Source: an uncultured Clostridia bacterium (GTDB lineage: Bacteria > Bacillota > Clostridia > Christensenellales > CAG-314). From it: a stretch of DNA of 33,391 bases. The stretch spans positions 1 to 33,391 of the forward strand of contig CANRHN010000002.1 of the NCBI GenBank assembly GCA_947630425.1, in the 5' to 3' direction. The stretch's first letter is position 1; each line of letters opens with the position of its first letter. The notes under the pieces are model-generated. The model made no database searches. It worked only from the letters and a program-made list of their open reading frames with translations, and was not told the DNA's origin. This document shows, piece by piece, positions 1 through 7,478 of this stretch. The position numbers and the translations under genes are program-made.

Positions 1-186
1 AATCTCAAATTCAAGTACAGAAACAGAGAGTTTTGGTGCAGAGGGTATTATGTCGACACAGTCGGCAAGAATACGAAAAAGATAAAAGAATACATAGCGA
101 ACCAACTTAGCGAAGATAAGCGAATGGAGCAAATGAGTCTGTTTGAGGTAAACGACCCGTTTGCGAAAGACAAGCCGGTTCGCTAA
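1..186 (+). CDS. tnpA: IS200/IS605-family transposase TnpA, C-terminal part (5' end outside window)
   Basis: Frame 1 is open from the window edge to TAA at 184-186 and gives the last 61 residues of a protein. The segment FWCRGYYVDTVGKN followed by KIKEYIANQ matches the C-terminal end of the Y1 HUH transposases of IS200/IS605 elements. In that family the tyrosine of the final helix (here in KEYIANQ) is the nucleophile that cuts single-stranded DNA, and the HUH histidines lie upstream, outside this window. A hydrophilic tail ending DKPVR follows. The downstream hairpin at 263-281 fits the right end of the same element. Whether the gene is intact cannot be judged because its N-terminal half is missing from view. 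Confidence 0.85.
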   Translation, partial: NLKFKYRNREFWCRGYYVDTVGKNTKKIKEYIANQLSEDKRMEQMSLFEVNDPFAKDKPVR

Positions 187-300
187 CGCATGACAGCCGC
201 CAGGCTCACAAAGACACGATTTCGTGTAGCTACAACGGAGGGTTTTACCCTCATTTGTAAAGCCACCGGCTATGCCGGTGGATATTTACTTATCCTTGCG
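187..300 (+). mobile_element. Right end of the IS200-type element with three short hairpins
   Basis: Three perfect small inverted repeats follow the transposase stop: ACACGA/TCGTGT (214-227), GAGGGT/ACCCTC (238-252) and CCACCGGC-TAT-GCCGGTGG (263-281). IS200/IS605 elements end in subterminal hairpins that the transposase recognises as single-stranded DNA, and the third hairpin, followed by ATATTTAC, is the best candidate. The exact element boundary cannot be fixed without an empty-site comparison. A diverged copy of the same hairpin occurs at 17481-17511. Confidence 0.6.
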
Positions 301-545
301 CAACAAAGCAAGCCCTATCCGCGACACAAACACAGAGCGAGGGTACTCCGTGAAAAATAATCTGCAACGAGTACCTTGCAACAATTTCATACAAAGAAAA
401 CACCTATACCTTATTCAACACAGGAGCGCGGGTGTTCGCGCGCAAAACAATCTGCAACGAGGGCGTAGCCCGAAGCGAAGCCGTTTTGCGGCGAATACCC
501 AAGTGACACGCGAAGCCCTTTTTTCACGGAGTCGCCCGAGCGAAA
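301..545. repeat. Non-coding repeat-rich stretch between the IS end and degV
   Basis: I see no convincing gene here. A 13-bp perfect inverted repeat (ACTCCGTGAAAAA at 345-357, its complement at 520-532) brackets about 188 bp. Inside it, AATCTGCAACGAG occurs twice as a direct repeat (about 358-372 and 447-459), and GGTACTC/GAGTACC forms a further inverted repeat (343-349 and 366-372). The arrangement resembles a small non-autonomous or intergenic repeat element, but no second copy is visible in this window. Confidence 0.4.
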
Positions 546-1424
546 CTATTTTGCCGGTACACGCTCGTCGCCCCAATAGCAAGCAAACACGGTGCCCGGT
601 CCGCAATGCGCCGCTATAACGGGTCCGATGTCGTAAATGCGTATGTCCGCTTTGGGAAAACGCTCTTTCAACTCGCTTGCCACCCTGTTTGCGGGACCGA
701 TGTAGTTGGAGTGTCCCAACCAAAGTTTGCCGTTATATTCGCTGCCGTCGCGTATTGTTTGGGCAATCTCCTCTATCATTCTGTTCATGGCTTTTGTCTC
801 GCTGATAGATTTGGCTACGGGCACAATTTTTCCGTTCACGTCGGTGTGCATAACGGGGCAAATGCGCAAAATGTTTCCGATGAGCGCAGCCGCCGACGAA
901 ACCCTTCCGCTACGGCGAAAGTAAGTCAGCGTTGTCGAGTAAAAGATGTGGTGTACCTTGGTTCGGTTTTCCATTGCCCAACGGTACAGCTCGTCGATAC
1001 TCATGCCCTTGTCTCGCAATTCGGCAAGCTCGTCCACAAACAAGCCGTAGCCCACGCATGCGCAGGTTGTGTCTACCACAAAAATTTTGCGCTCGGGAAA
1101 TTCCTCTTTGAGCGACTCGGCGGCAGAAAGGGCGTTCACAACGGAATTGGAAAGCGCGGAGCTGAACGCAACGTGGAGCAAATCTCCTTTGCTAAGCAAC
1201 GGACGGAAAAACTCCTTGTAGCTTTCCACGTTTATCAGCGAGGTTTTGGCATGCTTTCCTTGGGCAAGCTGATTGTAAAAAATTGCCAACCCGTTGCCTT
1301 GTCTCATGTCGTCGGGGTAATCCACCCCGTCCACGGTGTAAGCGTAAGGGATTGCGGGAACGTTTATTTTGCAGAGGTGTTCATAGTTGAGATCCACAGT
1401 GGATTCGCAGCTAAGTGTGTACAT
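546..1424 (-). CDS. DegV family protein (fatty-acid-binding)
   Basis: The 292-residue product has the two-domain DegV fold: an N-terminal SCESTVDLN segment, a central HVAFSSALSNSV loop, the conserved TLTYFRRSGRVSSAAA segment and a C-terminal GPVIAAHCGPGTVFACYWG. DegV proteins bind a long-chain fatty acid, and in Firmicutes several serve as FakB partners of the fatty-acid kinase FakA; which subgroup this is cannot be told here. The start at 1424 is chosen over an upstream in-frame ATG because AAAGGAGAG lies at the right distance and conservation begins there. Stop is TAG at 546-548. A TATAAT -10 element lies at 1482-1487. No fakA is in view, and the gene stands alone, divergent from the XRE regulator. 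Confidence 0.9.
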   Translation of the reverse strand: MYTLSCESTVDLNYEHLCKINVPAIPYAYTVDGVDYPDDMRQGNGLAIFYNQLAQGKHAKTSLINVESYKEFFRPLLSKGDLLHVAFSSALSNSVVNALSAAESLKEEFPERKIFVVDTTCACVGYGLFVDELAELRDKGMSIDELYRWAMENRTKVHHIFYSTTLTYFRRSGRVSSAAALIGNILRICPVMHTDVNGKIVPVAKSISETKAMNRMIEEIAQTIRDGSEYNGKLWLGHSNYIGPANRVASELKERFPKADIRIYDIGPVIAAHCGPGTVFACYWGDERVPAK

Positions 1425-1481
1425 TTCGTCTCTCCTTTTTGTTTGTTTTGGCACTGACCTTTTGGGGTCAAATCTGCTTTT

Positions 1482-1487
1482 ATTATA
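1482..1487 (-). promoter_or_regulatory. Candidate -10 box of degV
   Basis: TATAAT on the minus strand, about 57 nt before the degV start. No good -35 hexamer is visible 16-18 bp upstream, so this rests on the -10 match alone. Confidence 0.35.
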
Positions 1488-1552
1488 CAACCGAGTAAGT
1501 AAAAAATCTCCCTACTCGTAGACGTTGCAAATCTACAAACACAAAAACGAAC

Positions 1553-1591
1553 AGTAGAGTCGAATTTTGTCAACTCTACTGAGAGTAGAGT
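1553..1591. promoter_or_regulatory. Operator-like triple half-site upstream of the XRE regulator
   Basis: Three copies of one 8-mer lie within 39 bp: AGTAGAGT (1553-1560), ACTCTACT (1573-1580) and AGTAGAGT (1584-1591). The last two form a perfect dyad with a 3-nt centre. They lie 27-65 bp upstream of the -35 box of the XRE gene and between the two divergent genes, so they are a natural candidate for autoregulation by the XRE protein. This is inference from position and symmetry. Confidence 0.5.
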
Positions 1592-1617
1592 GCCGTTTTT
1601 TCTACCCCACAGAACAC

Positions 1618-1646
1618 TTGTCAAGCAAGCGTGTATGTGCTACAAT
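1618..1646 (+). promoter_or_regulatory. Promoter of the XRE regulator (predicts a leaderless mRNA)
   Basis: TTGTCA (1618-1623), a 17-bp spacer and TACAAT (1641-1646) preceded by TGC, an extended -10. Only six bases separate the -10 box from the ATG at 1653, so transcription should start at or next to the A of the start codon. There is no Shine-Dalgarno sequence. Confidence 0.7.
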
Positions 1647-1652
1647 ATATGT

Positions 1653-2273
1653 ATGGACGATCTCAAACAAACAATTGCTTCCAATTTGGTGGCATACAGA
1701 AAGCAAGCAAATCTTACGCAACAACAGCTTGCTCAAAAAATAAATTACTCCGACAAGGCAATCAGCAAGTGGGAACGCGGCGAAGGCGTGCCCGACGTGC
1801 TGGTTCTTAAAAGCTTGGCGGATTTGTACGGTATCACCGTAAACGATTTCCTTGCAAGCCGTGCGACAAAGCCCAAAAAAATTCGTCTGAAGGATTTTTG
1901 GGCAAAAAGGTGGCTCATCACGCTGTTGTCGGCGGGTCTTGTGTTTTTGGTTGCAACGGTAGTCACTGTGGTCTGGTGGATGATTGTTCCCGAGGACGGC
2001 AGAATGGTGGCAAAGTTCTCCTATCTGACGGCAATTCCCGTCGCGTTGATTGTCACGCTGGTGTTCAGCTGCATTTGGGGTAAGCTTTGGATGCGGTGCG
2101 TGGTGGTGACTGCGTTGATTTGGACGCTGTGCCTGTTGTTGCACTTGGCGATAAAAATTGTGCAGGACAGCTATGCCTGGATGATTTACCTCATCGGAGC
2201 TGTTTTGCAGGTGTTGGTCATTTTGTGGTACATATTGGCATTTTTCATCAGGCGAGGCAAAGCCAACAAGTAG
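1653..2273 (+). CDS. Membrane-anchored XRE/Cro-type transcriptional regulator
   Basis: The 206-residue protein has an N-terminal helix-turn-helix of the XRE/Cro class (about residues 7-61; LTQQQLAQKINYSDKAISKWERG is the two-helix core) and a C-terminal part with four hydrophobic segments (near residues 88-113, 124-145, 150-170 and 175-200) ending in the basic RRGKANK. This architecture, a cytoplasmic DNA-binding domain tied to a four-helix membrane anchor, is common in Firmicutes, usually with unknown signal. The start at 1653 is where the family homology begins; an upstream in-frame ATG would add 21 unrelated residues and lies before the -10 box. The Nudix gene follows after 14 bases, so the two are probably one transcript. 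Regulation by its own upstream dyad is likely but unproven. Confidence 0.85.
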   Translation: MDDLKQTIASNLVAYRKQANLTQQQLAQKINYSDKAISKWERGEGVPDVLVLKSLADLYGITVNDFLASRATKPKKIRLKDFWAKRWLITLLSAGLVFLVATVVTVVWWMIVPEDGRMVAKFSYLTAIPVALIVTLVFSCIWGKLWMRCVVVTALIWTLCLLLHLAIKIVQDSYAWMIYLIGAVLQVLVILWYILAFFIRRGKANK

Positions 2274-2287
2274 GGAACGGATTTGGA

Positions 2288-2671
2288 ATGATAGAGGTTG
2301 TTGCTGCGCTTATTTGGCGCGACGGAAAATTTTTGATTTGTCAACGCCCCGCAAACAAAAAACGCGCGTTGCTTTGGGAGTTTGTCGGCGGCAAGCGGGA
2401 AAAAGGAGAAACGCTCAAAGACGCGCTCAAACGCGAATGTTTTGAGGAGCTTGACATTGCTGTGGAAGTGAACGATGTTTTTTGTGAGGTTACGCACGCG
2501 TATCCCGACGTGACGGTGCGCCTCACGCTGTTCAATGCAACAACGTCGGACGAACCGAAAATGTTGGAACACAACGATATGCGGTGGATTTTCCCCGCGC
2601 AAATCGACGAGTTTGAATTTTGTCCCGCCGACAAAGACATTTTGAACCTGCTGAAGCAGCGTTACTGTTGA
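2288..2671 (+). CDS. Nudix hydrolase, MutT-like (probable (d)NTP pyrophosphatase)
   Basis: The 127-residue product is a single Nudix domain. The Nudix box is seen as GKREKGETLKDALKRECFEE followed by LDI; it fits GX5EX7REUXEEXGU except that the last glycine is aspartate. The start MIEVVAALIWRDGKFLICQRP is typical of the MutT/8-oxo-dGTP diphosphatase branch, which removes oxidised nucleotides before they enter DNA, although substrate range in this family is hard to predict. ATG 2288 follows the XRE stop by 14 bases with only a weak purine-rich ribosome site (GGATTTGGA), suggesting translational coupling. A strong terminator follows at 2761-2797. Confidence 0.85.
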   Translation: MIEVVAALIWRDGKFLICQRPANKKRALLWEFVGGKREKGETLKDALKRECFEELDIAVEVNDVFCEVTHAYPDVTVRLTLFNATTSDEPKMLEHNDMRWIFPAQIDEFEFCPADKDILNLLKQRYC

Positions 2672-2760
2672 CGCACCCGCGCGAGCGCACGTCAGGCAAA
2701 AAACATAACAAAACGGGCTGTGGCGTAAAGCGCACAAACGATAAAAATAACAATTATACA

Positions 2761-2797
2761 AAAAACGACCTGAAATCAATGTTTTCAGGTCGTTTTT
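2761..2797. terminator. Bidirectional intrinsic terminator between the Nudix gene and pyk
   Basis: ACGACCTGAAA (2765-2775) pairs perfectly with TTTCAGGTCGT (2783-2793); it is flanked by an A-run on the left and a T-run on the right, so it can stop transcription of the two converging genes from either side. Confidence 0.9.
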
Positions 2798-2874
2798 GAT
2801 ATCTTTTTGTATAAAAATGTTTAGCGCGACAGACTTGTTTTGCTCTGATTGCGTTTTTCCGTTGAACCGCAAAT

Positions 2875-4296
2875 TCAGTTGGTTTCTATCTTGCTCACCT
2901 TGATGAGGTTTGTGCCACAGCGAGTGCCCAAAGGTACGCCGGCGGTTATCACAATGTTGTCGCCCGCTTCGGCAACTCCCAGCCGCCTGACGGTTTCCTC
3001 CGCGTTGATGAACATGTCGTCGGTGTTGTCAAAGGTTTGGCAGATAGTGGGCAGTACGCCCCAGCTTGTGGAAAGCTGGTGGTACACTCTGTCGCTGTTT
3101 GCCATTGCAATGATGACCGCGCCCGGACGGAAACGGCTGACCATTCTTGCCGACATGCCGCTTTCCGTGTACACGACAATCGCCTTGGCGTTGATGTCAA
3201 ACGCGGTGTTGACGGCGGCGTGGCTTATGGCGTCGGTGTTGTCCATCAGCGTAAAGGGGCTGGAGCGGTACATGGCGTTGTAGTCTACGTTTCTTTCGGC
3301 TTCTTCCGCAATGCGCGCCATTGTGGCAATGGTGTTGGGGGGATTTATACCAACCGCGCTTTCTGCCGAGAGCATAACGCAGCTGCTGCCGTCGTATACA
3401 GCGTTTGCCACGTCCACGATTTCCGCGCGAGTGGGGCGCAGCTTTGTTACCATGCTTTCCAACATTTCCGTGGCGGTGATGACGAATTTGCCCTTCATGC
3501 GGCTTTTTGTTATAAGCATTTTTTGTATTGCGGGAAGTTTTTCGTAGGGCAGCTCCACGCCGAGGTCGCCGCGCGCAACCATGATGCCGTCCGATTCTTC
3601 TATTATCTCATCGATGTTGTTGACGCCGCTTTGGCTTTCGATTTTGGCAATTATGCACACGTCCTTTGCGCCGTGTTCGGTAAGATATTGTCTGATTTGA
3701 CGCACGCTGTCTGCGTCCTGCACAAAACTTGCCGCATACATTTCGGCGTTGTTCTTTATTCCAAAGTCCAAATCCTTTTTGTCTTGGTCGGACAAAAAGG
3801 GCATGTTTATTTTTACGTTGGGCACAAACAAGCCCTTGCGATTAGACAGGTTGCCGCCGTTTTGCGCAACGGTGTGTATTGTTTGCCCATCTACGGACGT
3901 AATTTTGAATGCAAGAAGTCCGTCGTTGAGCAGAATTTGATTGCCAACCGCAACGTCCTTGTAAAGATCTTTGTAGGTTATGTTGACCTGCTTGTCGTTG
4001 CCTTCGCTGCCATCGTTGACAAAATCGAAAGCCATTCCCTCGTGTACTTCGATTTGACCGTTTTCAAACGTGCCGATACGTATTTCGGGACCCTTGGTGT
4101 CGATCATTATGGGTATGGGCAAGCCGAGACTTCTGCGCACCTTTTTTACGGTGTCGATTTTTGCCTGATGTTCCTCGTACAAGCCGTGACTCATGTTGAT
4201 GCGGGCAACGTTCATTCCGGCAAGCGCCATCTTTTTTATTTGATCGTAGGTGGTGCTGGCAGGTCCAAGGGTACACACAATTTTTGTTTTACGCAT
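2875..4296 (-). CDS. pyk: Pyruvate kinase
   Basis: The 473-residue protein converts phosphoenolpyruvate and ADP to pyruvate and ATP, the last step of glycolysis. It begins MRKTKIVCTLGPAS and has MIDTKGPEIR, the B-domain, IAKIESQSGVNNIDEI, MVARGDLGVELP and TEMLESM followed by RPTRAEIVDVANAVYDGSS, all hallmarks of the active-site barrel. The usual MLSGETA stretch reads MLSAESA. It has the normal single C-terminal domain and no PEP-utiliser extension found in some Bacilli. GGGAGG lies 7 nt before ATG 4296, which decides the start over an upstream in-frame ATG. It is transcribed alone from 4348-4375 and is divergent from psuG. Confidence 0.97.
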   Translation of the reverse strand: MRKTKIVCTLGPASTTYDQIKKMALAGMNVARINMSHGLYEEHQAKIDTVKKVRRSLGLPIPIMIDTKGPEIRIGTFENGQIEVHEGMAFDFVNDGSEGNDKQVNITYKDLYKDVAVGNQILLNDGLLAFKITSVDGQTIHTVAQNGGNLSNRKGLFVPNVKINMPFLSDQDKKDLDFGIKNNAEMYAASFVQDADSVRQIRQYLTEHGAKDVCIIAKIESQSGVNNIDEIIEESDGIMVARGDLGVELPYEKLPAIQKMLITKSRMKGKFVITATEMLESMVTKLRPTRAEIVDVANAVYDGSSCVMLSAESAVGINPPNTIATMARIAEEAERNVDYNAMYRSSPFTLMDNTDAISHAAVNTAFDINAKAIVVYTESGMSARMVSRFRPGAVIIAMANSDRVYHQLSTSWGVLPTICQTFDNTDDMFINAEETVRRLGVAEAGDNIVITAGVPLGTRCGTNLIKVSKIETN

Positions 4297-4347
4297 ATAT
4301 ACCTCCCGTGGCGACAGCGGGCGTTTTCGCAGAACGCCACATTTCGC

Positions 4348-4375
4348 CTTATAATTAGTATAGTACACAAGTCAA
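4348..4375 (-). promoter_or_regulatory. Candidate pyk promoter
   Basis: Minus-strand TTGACT (4370-4375), 16-bp spacer, TATAAG (4348-4353). It places the start of the message about 45 nt before the pyk ATG. Confidence 0.5.
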
Positions 4376-4423
4376 TATTTGTAAATAATGTTTGCAAATT
4401 TTTCCGCGGTTTTTGCTTTACTG

Positions 4424-4453
4424 TTGACAAGGGCGGCTTTCAGGTGAGATAAT
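4424..4453 (+). promoter_or_regulatory. Candidate psuG promoter
   Basis: Consensus TTGACA (4424-4429), 18-bp spacer, GATAAT (4448-4453) preceded by TGA, an extended -10. The leader would be about 36 nt long and includes the ribosome site CGAGGAG. Confidence 0.6.
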
Positions 4454-4495
4454 AATATTCGGCGGAAACGAAAGGCGTTCCGCGAGGAGAAAATT

Positions 4496-5422
4496 ATGAA
4501 ATCATATTTTTCCGTATCAAACGAGGTGCGGCAAGCGCTTGACGGCAACAAACCCGTGGTGGCGTTGGAATCCACGATAATTTCTCACGGCATGCCCTAC
4601 CCCCAAAACGTTCAAACCGCGCTCAATGTGGAGCGAATTGTGCGAGAAAAGGGCTGTGTTCCCGCTACGGTTGCCGTCTTAAACGGAGTGTTGACGGTGG
4701 GTTGCACCGCGCAGCAAATAGAGCTGTTGGGAAAACAGGGTACGTCCGTCACCAAGGTATCGCGGAGAGATTTGCCCATTGTGGCGTCTTTGGGTCAAAA
4801 CGGAGCAACCACGGTTGCAGGGACAATGCTCGCTTGCAAAATGGCGGGTATAGACGTTTTTGCAACGGGCGGCATAGGCGGAGCGCATCGCAATTCCGAA
4901 AAAACAATGGATATTTCCGCCGATTTGGACGAGCTTGCGCAAACGGCGGTCACGGTGGTGTGCGCGGGCGCAAAATCCATTTTGGATATCGGCTTGACGT
5001 TGGAGTGCCTCGAAACGCGCGGCGTACCCGTTGTGGGCTTTCAAACGGATGATATGCCCGCCTTTTACACGCAAAAAAGCGGCTTCAAGGTGGACTATCG
5101 TTTGGAAAACGCCAAGCAAATTGCAGAGGCAATCGAGGCTCGCAAGCAATTGGGCATGCAGGGCGGAATGCTCGTTGTCAACCCCATTCCCGCAGAGTAC
5201 TCTCTTGACAAAGATTTTATCGACGCCAACATAGACAAAGCCATTGCCGAGGCAAATGCGTTGGGTATCGGCGGAAAACAGCTTACGCCCTTTTTGTTGG
5301 ACAAGATTCAACGTCTGACGGCGGGACAAAGTCTCCAAGCCAACATACAGCTTGTGTTCAACAACGTCCGTTTGGCGTGCGATATTGCCACGGAATTATG
5401 CAATTTGAAAAGCGCAGACTAA
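4496..5422 (+). CDS. psuG: Pseudouridine-5'-phosphate glycosidase
   Basis: The 308-residue protein matches PsuG (IndA family), which splits the C-C glycosidic bond of pseudouridine 5'-phosphate to uracil and ribose 5-phosphate, salvaging a nucleoside from tRNA and rRNA breakdown. Visible family marks are VALESTIISHGMPYP (Glu25 and His31), the GATTVAGTM segment, FATGGIGGAHR, and CAGAKSILDIG, whose Lys160 corresponds to the lysine known to form the ribose Schiff base in E. coli PsuG. The ribosome site GAGGAG precedes ATG 4496. The usual partner, a PfkB-type pseudouridine kinase (PsuK), is not adjacent. A radical-SAM gene follows after 43 bases and may be cotranscribed. Confidence 0.95.
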   Translation: MKSYFSVSNEVRQALDGNKPVVALESTIISHGMPYPQNVQTALNVERIVREKGCVPATVAVLNGVLTVGCTAQQIELLGKQGTSVTKVSRRDLPIVASLGQNGATTVAGTMLACKMAGIDVFATGGIGGAHRNSEKTMDISADLDELAQTAVTVVCAGAKSILDIGLTLECLETRGVPVVGFQTDDMPAFYTQKSGFKVDYRLENAKQIAEAIEARKQLGMQGGMLVVNPIPAEYSLDKDFIDANIDKAIAEANALGIGGKQLTPFLLDKIQRLTAGQSLQANIQLVFNNVRLACDIATELCNLKSAD

Positions 5423-5465
5423 ACGCAAACAAAACAAACGAATTTTGTAAAAGCAGGTAAAACCA

Positions 5466-6149
5466 ATGAAATTCGGAGGATTACAAAAATTAACGCTGCT
5501 CGACTACCCCGAGAAGGTCGCTTGCACTGTTTTTTGCGTGGGGTGCGACTTCAGGTGTCCTTTTTGTCACAACAATTCCATTGTGACGGGTTGCGGCGAC
5601 GAGTGGACGCAGGAGGAAATACTTTCCTTTTTGGCAAAGCGCGCCAATGTTTTGGAGGGCGTTTGCCTTACGGGCGGAGAACCGTTGCTGTACCCCGACG
5701 TGGCGGATTTTTTGCGCAGCGTCAAGTCGCTGGGGTACAAAATCAAATTGGACACAAACGGCAGCTTTCCCTTCAAATTGCGCGGTCTTATCGACGGCGG
5801 CTTGGTGGATTACGTTGCAATGGACGTCAAAAACAGCCCCGAAAACTATTCCGCAACTGCGGGCGCGGAGGTGGACGTCAACGCAATTTGTCAGTCCGTC
5901 GAAACGTTGCTTGAAGGGCGGGTGGATTACGAGTTTCGCACAACGGTCACGCGCACTTTTCACACGGAAAAAAATCTTGCGGAAGTGGCGCAATGGCTGC
6001 ACAATGCCAAAAATTGGTACTTGCAACAATTTGTACACGGAAACGACCTTATCGATCCGAACGTGGTCGGGTACACCGACGAGGAACTGCGCGGTCTGTT
6101 CGAGTCGGTAAAACGCGTCTGTCCCAACGCGCATTTGCGCGGAATATAA
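5466..6149 (+). CDS. Radical-SAM activase, NrdG2-type (anaerobic ribonucleotide reductase activating protein)
   Basis: The 227-residue protein has the radical-SAM cluster motif CxxxCxxC at Cys27, Cys31 and Cys34 (GCDFRCPFCHN) and the SAM-binding LTGGEPLLYPD. The N-terminal FGGLQKLTLLDYPEKVACTVF is characteristic of the NrdG2 type of glycyl-radical activases, annotated as activators of anaerobic ribonucleoside-triphosphate reductase (NrdD). It would use a [4Fe-4S] cluster and S-adenosylmethionine to install a glycyl radical on its partner. No NrdD or other glycyl-radical enzyme is in the window, so the partner is not known from context. The ribosome site is a modest GCAGG. It follows psuG on the same strand and ends at a terminator. 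Confidence 0.85.
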   Translation: MKFGGLQKLTLLDYPEKVACTVFCVGCDFRCPFCHNNSIVTGCGDEWTQEEILSFLAKRANVLEGVCLTGGEPLLYPDVADFLRSVKSLGYKIKLDTNGSFPFKLRGLIDGGLVDYVAMDVKNSPENYSATAGAEVDVNAICQSVETLLEGRVDYEFRTTVTRTFHTEKNLAEVAQWLHNAKNWYLQQFVHGNDLIDPNVVGYTDEELRGLFESVKRVCPNAHLRGI

Positions 6150-6176
6150 AAAATGACGTTTTGCACGTCATTTTTT
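6148..6176. terminator. Bidirectional terminator between nrdG2 and the HAD gene
   Basis: A6-TGACG (6148-6158) pairs with CGTCA-T6 (6166-6176), with a 7-nt loop. It sits between two converging genes and can serve both. Confidence 0.85.
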
Positions 6177-6186
6177 GGGGATGGGG

Positions 6187-6921
6187 TTATTTTCTGTCGG
6201 TTTTGAGTAGCAGCTTCGGAACTTCTGCTATGTCGCCGCTCGGGACGGTGTACTTGGGGGTAAAGCGTGGTTGAACGTCTTTGGACGTGTGGGTTGTTTT
6301 CAGCCACAAACAGTCGATTTTTGCGTTGCGCGCGCCGTCTACGTCGGTAAGGGGGTCGTTGCCTATGTAGACGCACTCCTTGCGGACAAGCTTGTATTTG
6401 TCGATCAAGCGGTTGAACAACGCCGCGTCCGGCTTGGCTACGCCCTCGTCCGAAGAGTAAACAACTCCGTCAAAGAGCTTGAGCAAGCCCAGCCTTGACA
6501 GCTCCGGTTTGGTAAAGCACGTCTGCGCATTGGAAAGAACAAACAATTTTTTCCCTGCGCGGCGCAGCTCCTTCAGCGCGTCCGTAACGCCGTCAAACAC
6601 CCTGATGTACTCCGTCGAAAAGGCGCGGAATTGCTGCGCTATGTGCGTTGCAAGAGACTTGGAAGCCTTTTTGTTTTTGTTTTCGAATATATGTCGAAAA
6701 ACTTCCACGACATCCACCTCGGGGTGGGTGTAATTTTTTTTGCCGAGGGTGATTTGCAGTTCGCAACTGCCGAAGTATGCTTCGCGCAGTTCGGTGACGG
6801 AGTACTCCACTCCGTAAAAATGCAACGTTTCCGCCAGCTTTTGCCAGGTACTCGGTTCGTATTCGTTGGTGTGAATGTCAACCAACGTCCCGTACACGTC
6901 GAAAATAAAATTTTTGTACAT
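6187..6921 (-). CDS. HAD-superfamily hydrolase with a DxYGT motif I
   Basis: The 244-residue protein has the HAD motifs: I at FDVYGT (nucleophile Asp8), II at VLSNAQT, III lysine in VAKPDAALF, and IV at GNDPLTDVDGA, with a helical cap between I and II. The second acidic residue of motif I, the general acid of phosphatases, is replaced by Tyr10. DxYGT is the form seen in L-2-haloacid dehalogenases and a number of uncharacterised HAD-IA proteins, so the reaction may not be phosphate hydrolysis. The ATG at 6921 is preferred to the one at 6933 because TGAGG then lies 7 nt before it. The gene stands alone. Confidence 0.8.
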   Translation of the reverse strand: MYKNFIFDVYGTLVDIHTNEYEPSTWQKLAETLHFYGVEYSVTELREAYFGSCELQITLGKKNYTHPEVDVVEVFRHIFENKNKKASKSLATHIAQQFRAFSTEYIRVFDGVTDALKELRRAGKKLFVLSNAQTCFTKPELSRLGLLKLFDGVVYSSDEGVAKPDAALFNRLIDKYKLVRKECVYIGNDPLTDVDGARNAKIDCLWLKTTHTSKDVQPRFTPKYTVPSGDIAEVPKLLLKTDRK

Positions 6922-7021
6922 TTTGTACCTCAAAATAATGAATAATTATATTATAAACTTATTGTCGAGCAAAAGCAAGCGCTTACAAAAAATTTCTTGC
7001 AAAAAGGGGCTTTTGTGCAAA

Positions 7022-7351
7022 TCAGTAGCCGAGGTATTCTACGCCCACAAGCAAAATTTCATTTATTTTGGGATTGGCAATTTTGTACTTGAGCAATTTT
7101 CCCTGACGTTCGCATGTAACAATGTCTACATCCCGCAACAAACGCAGCTGGTGAGACACGGTGGTTTGGTTCATGTTGAGTATTGCGGCGATGTCCGTAA
7201 CGCACAGCGGAGCAATGGTGAGGGCGGACAACAGCTTGACTCTCGACGGGTCGGAAAGCAACGAAAAGAACCGCGAAATCTTTTTTACGCTGTTGTCGTC
7301 GGGCAAGTAGCAATTCATATCGTCCAATATTTTTGCCGTAGCGTCAAGCAT
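7022..7351 (-). CDS. ArsR/SmtB-family transcriptional regulator
   Basis: The 109-residue protein is a single winged helix-turn-helix: FFSLLSDPSRVKLLSAL, then VTDIAAILNMNQTTVSHQLRLL (recognition helix) and the wing EREGK-like ERQGKLLKYKI. ArsR-family dimers usually repress an adjacent operon and release DNA on metal binding. Here the classical ELCVCDL cysteine site reads PLCVTDI with a single cysteine, and the last helix (INEILLVGVEYLGY) has none of the histidines of zinc sensors, so a canonical metal-sensing site is not evident. GGGAGG lies 5 nt before ATG 7351. It is divergent from a small membrane protein, with a long dyad between them. Confidence 0.88.
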   Translation of the reverse strand: MLDATAKILDDMNCYLPDDNSVKKISRFFSLLSDPSRVKLLSALTIAPLCVTDIAAILNMNQTTVSHQLRLLRDVDIVTCERQGKLLKYKIANPKINEILLVGVEYLGY

Positions 7352-7374
7352 AGCAACCTCCCTCGGCACAAGCT

Positions 7375-7411
7375 GCTTGTACCAATTTTATACAAAAATT
7401 GTAGTACAAGC
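7375..7411. promoter_or_regulatory. Operator-like dyad between arsR and the small membrane protein gene
   Basis: GCTTGTAC (7375-7382) and GTACAAGC (7404-7411) are perfect inverted repeats, and within them CAATTTT and AAAAATTG form a second dyad around ATAC. The AT-rich, roughly 12-2-12 symmetry and the position just upstream of arsR suit autoregulation by the ArsR protein. A TATAAA on the minus strand lies inside the dyad. Confidence 0.5.
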
Positions 7412-7478
7412 ACTTTGGCAAAGTTTGGCGCATATTGTAGTAAAAAAACATGCTTTGACAAAACAAAGGGGATTTTCT

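Noticed and set aside
272..619. 115-codon plus-strand frame across the IS end and degV 3' end
   Set aside because: No ribosome site, overlaps degV antisense, and its sequence comes from hairpins and repeats.
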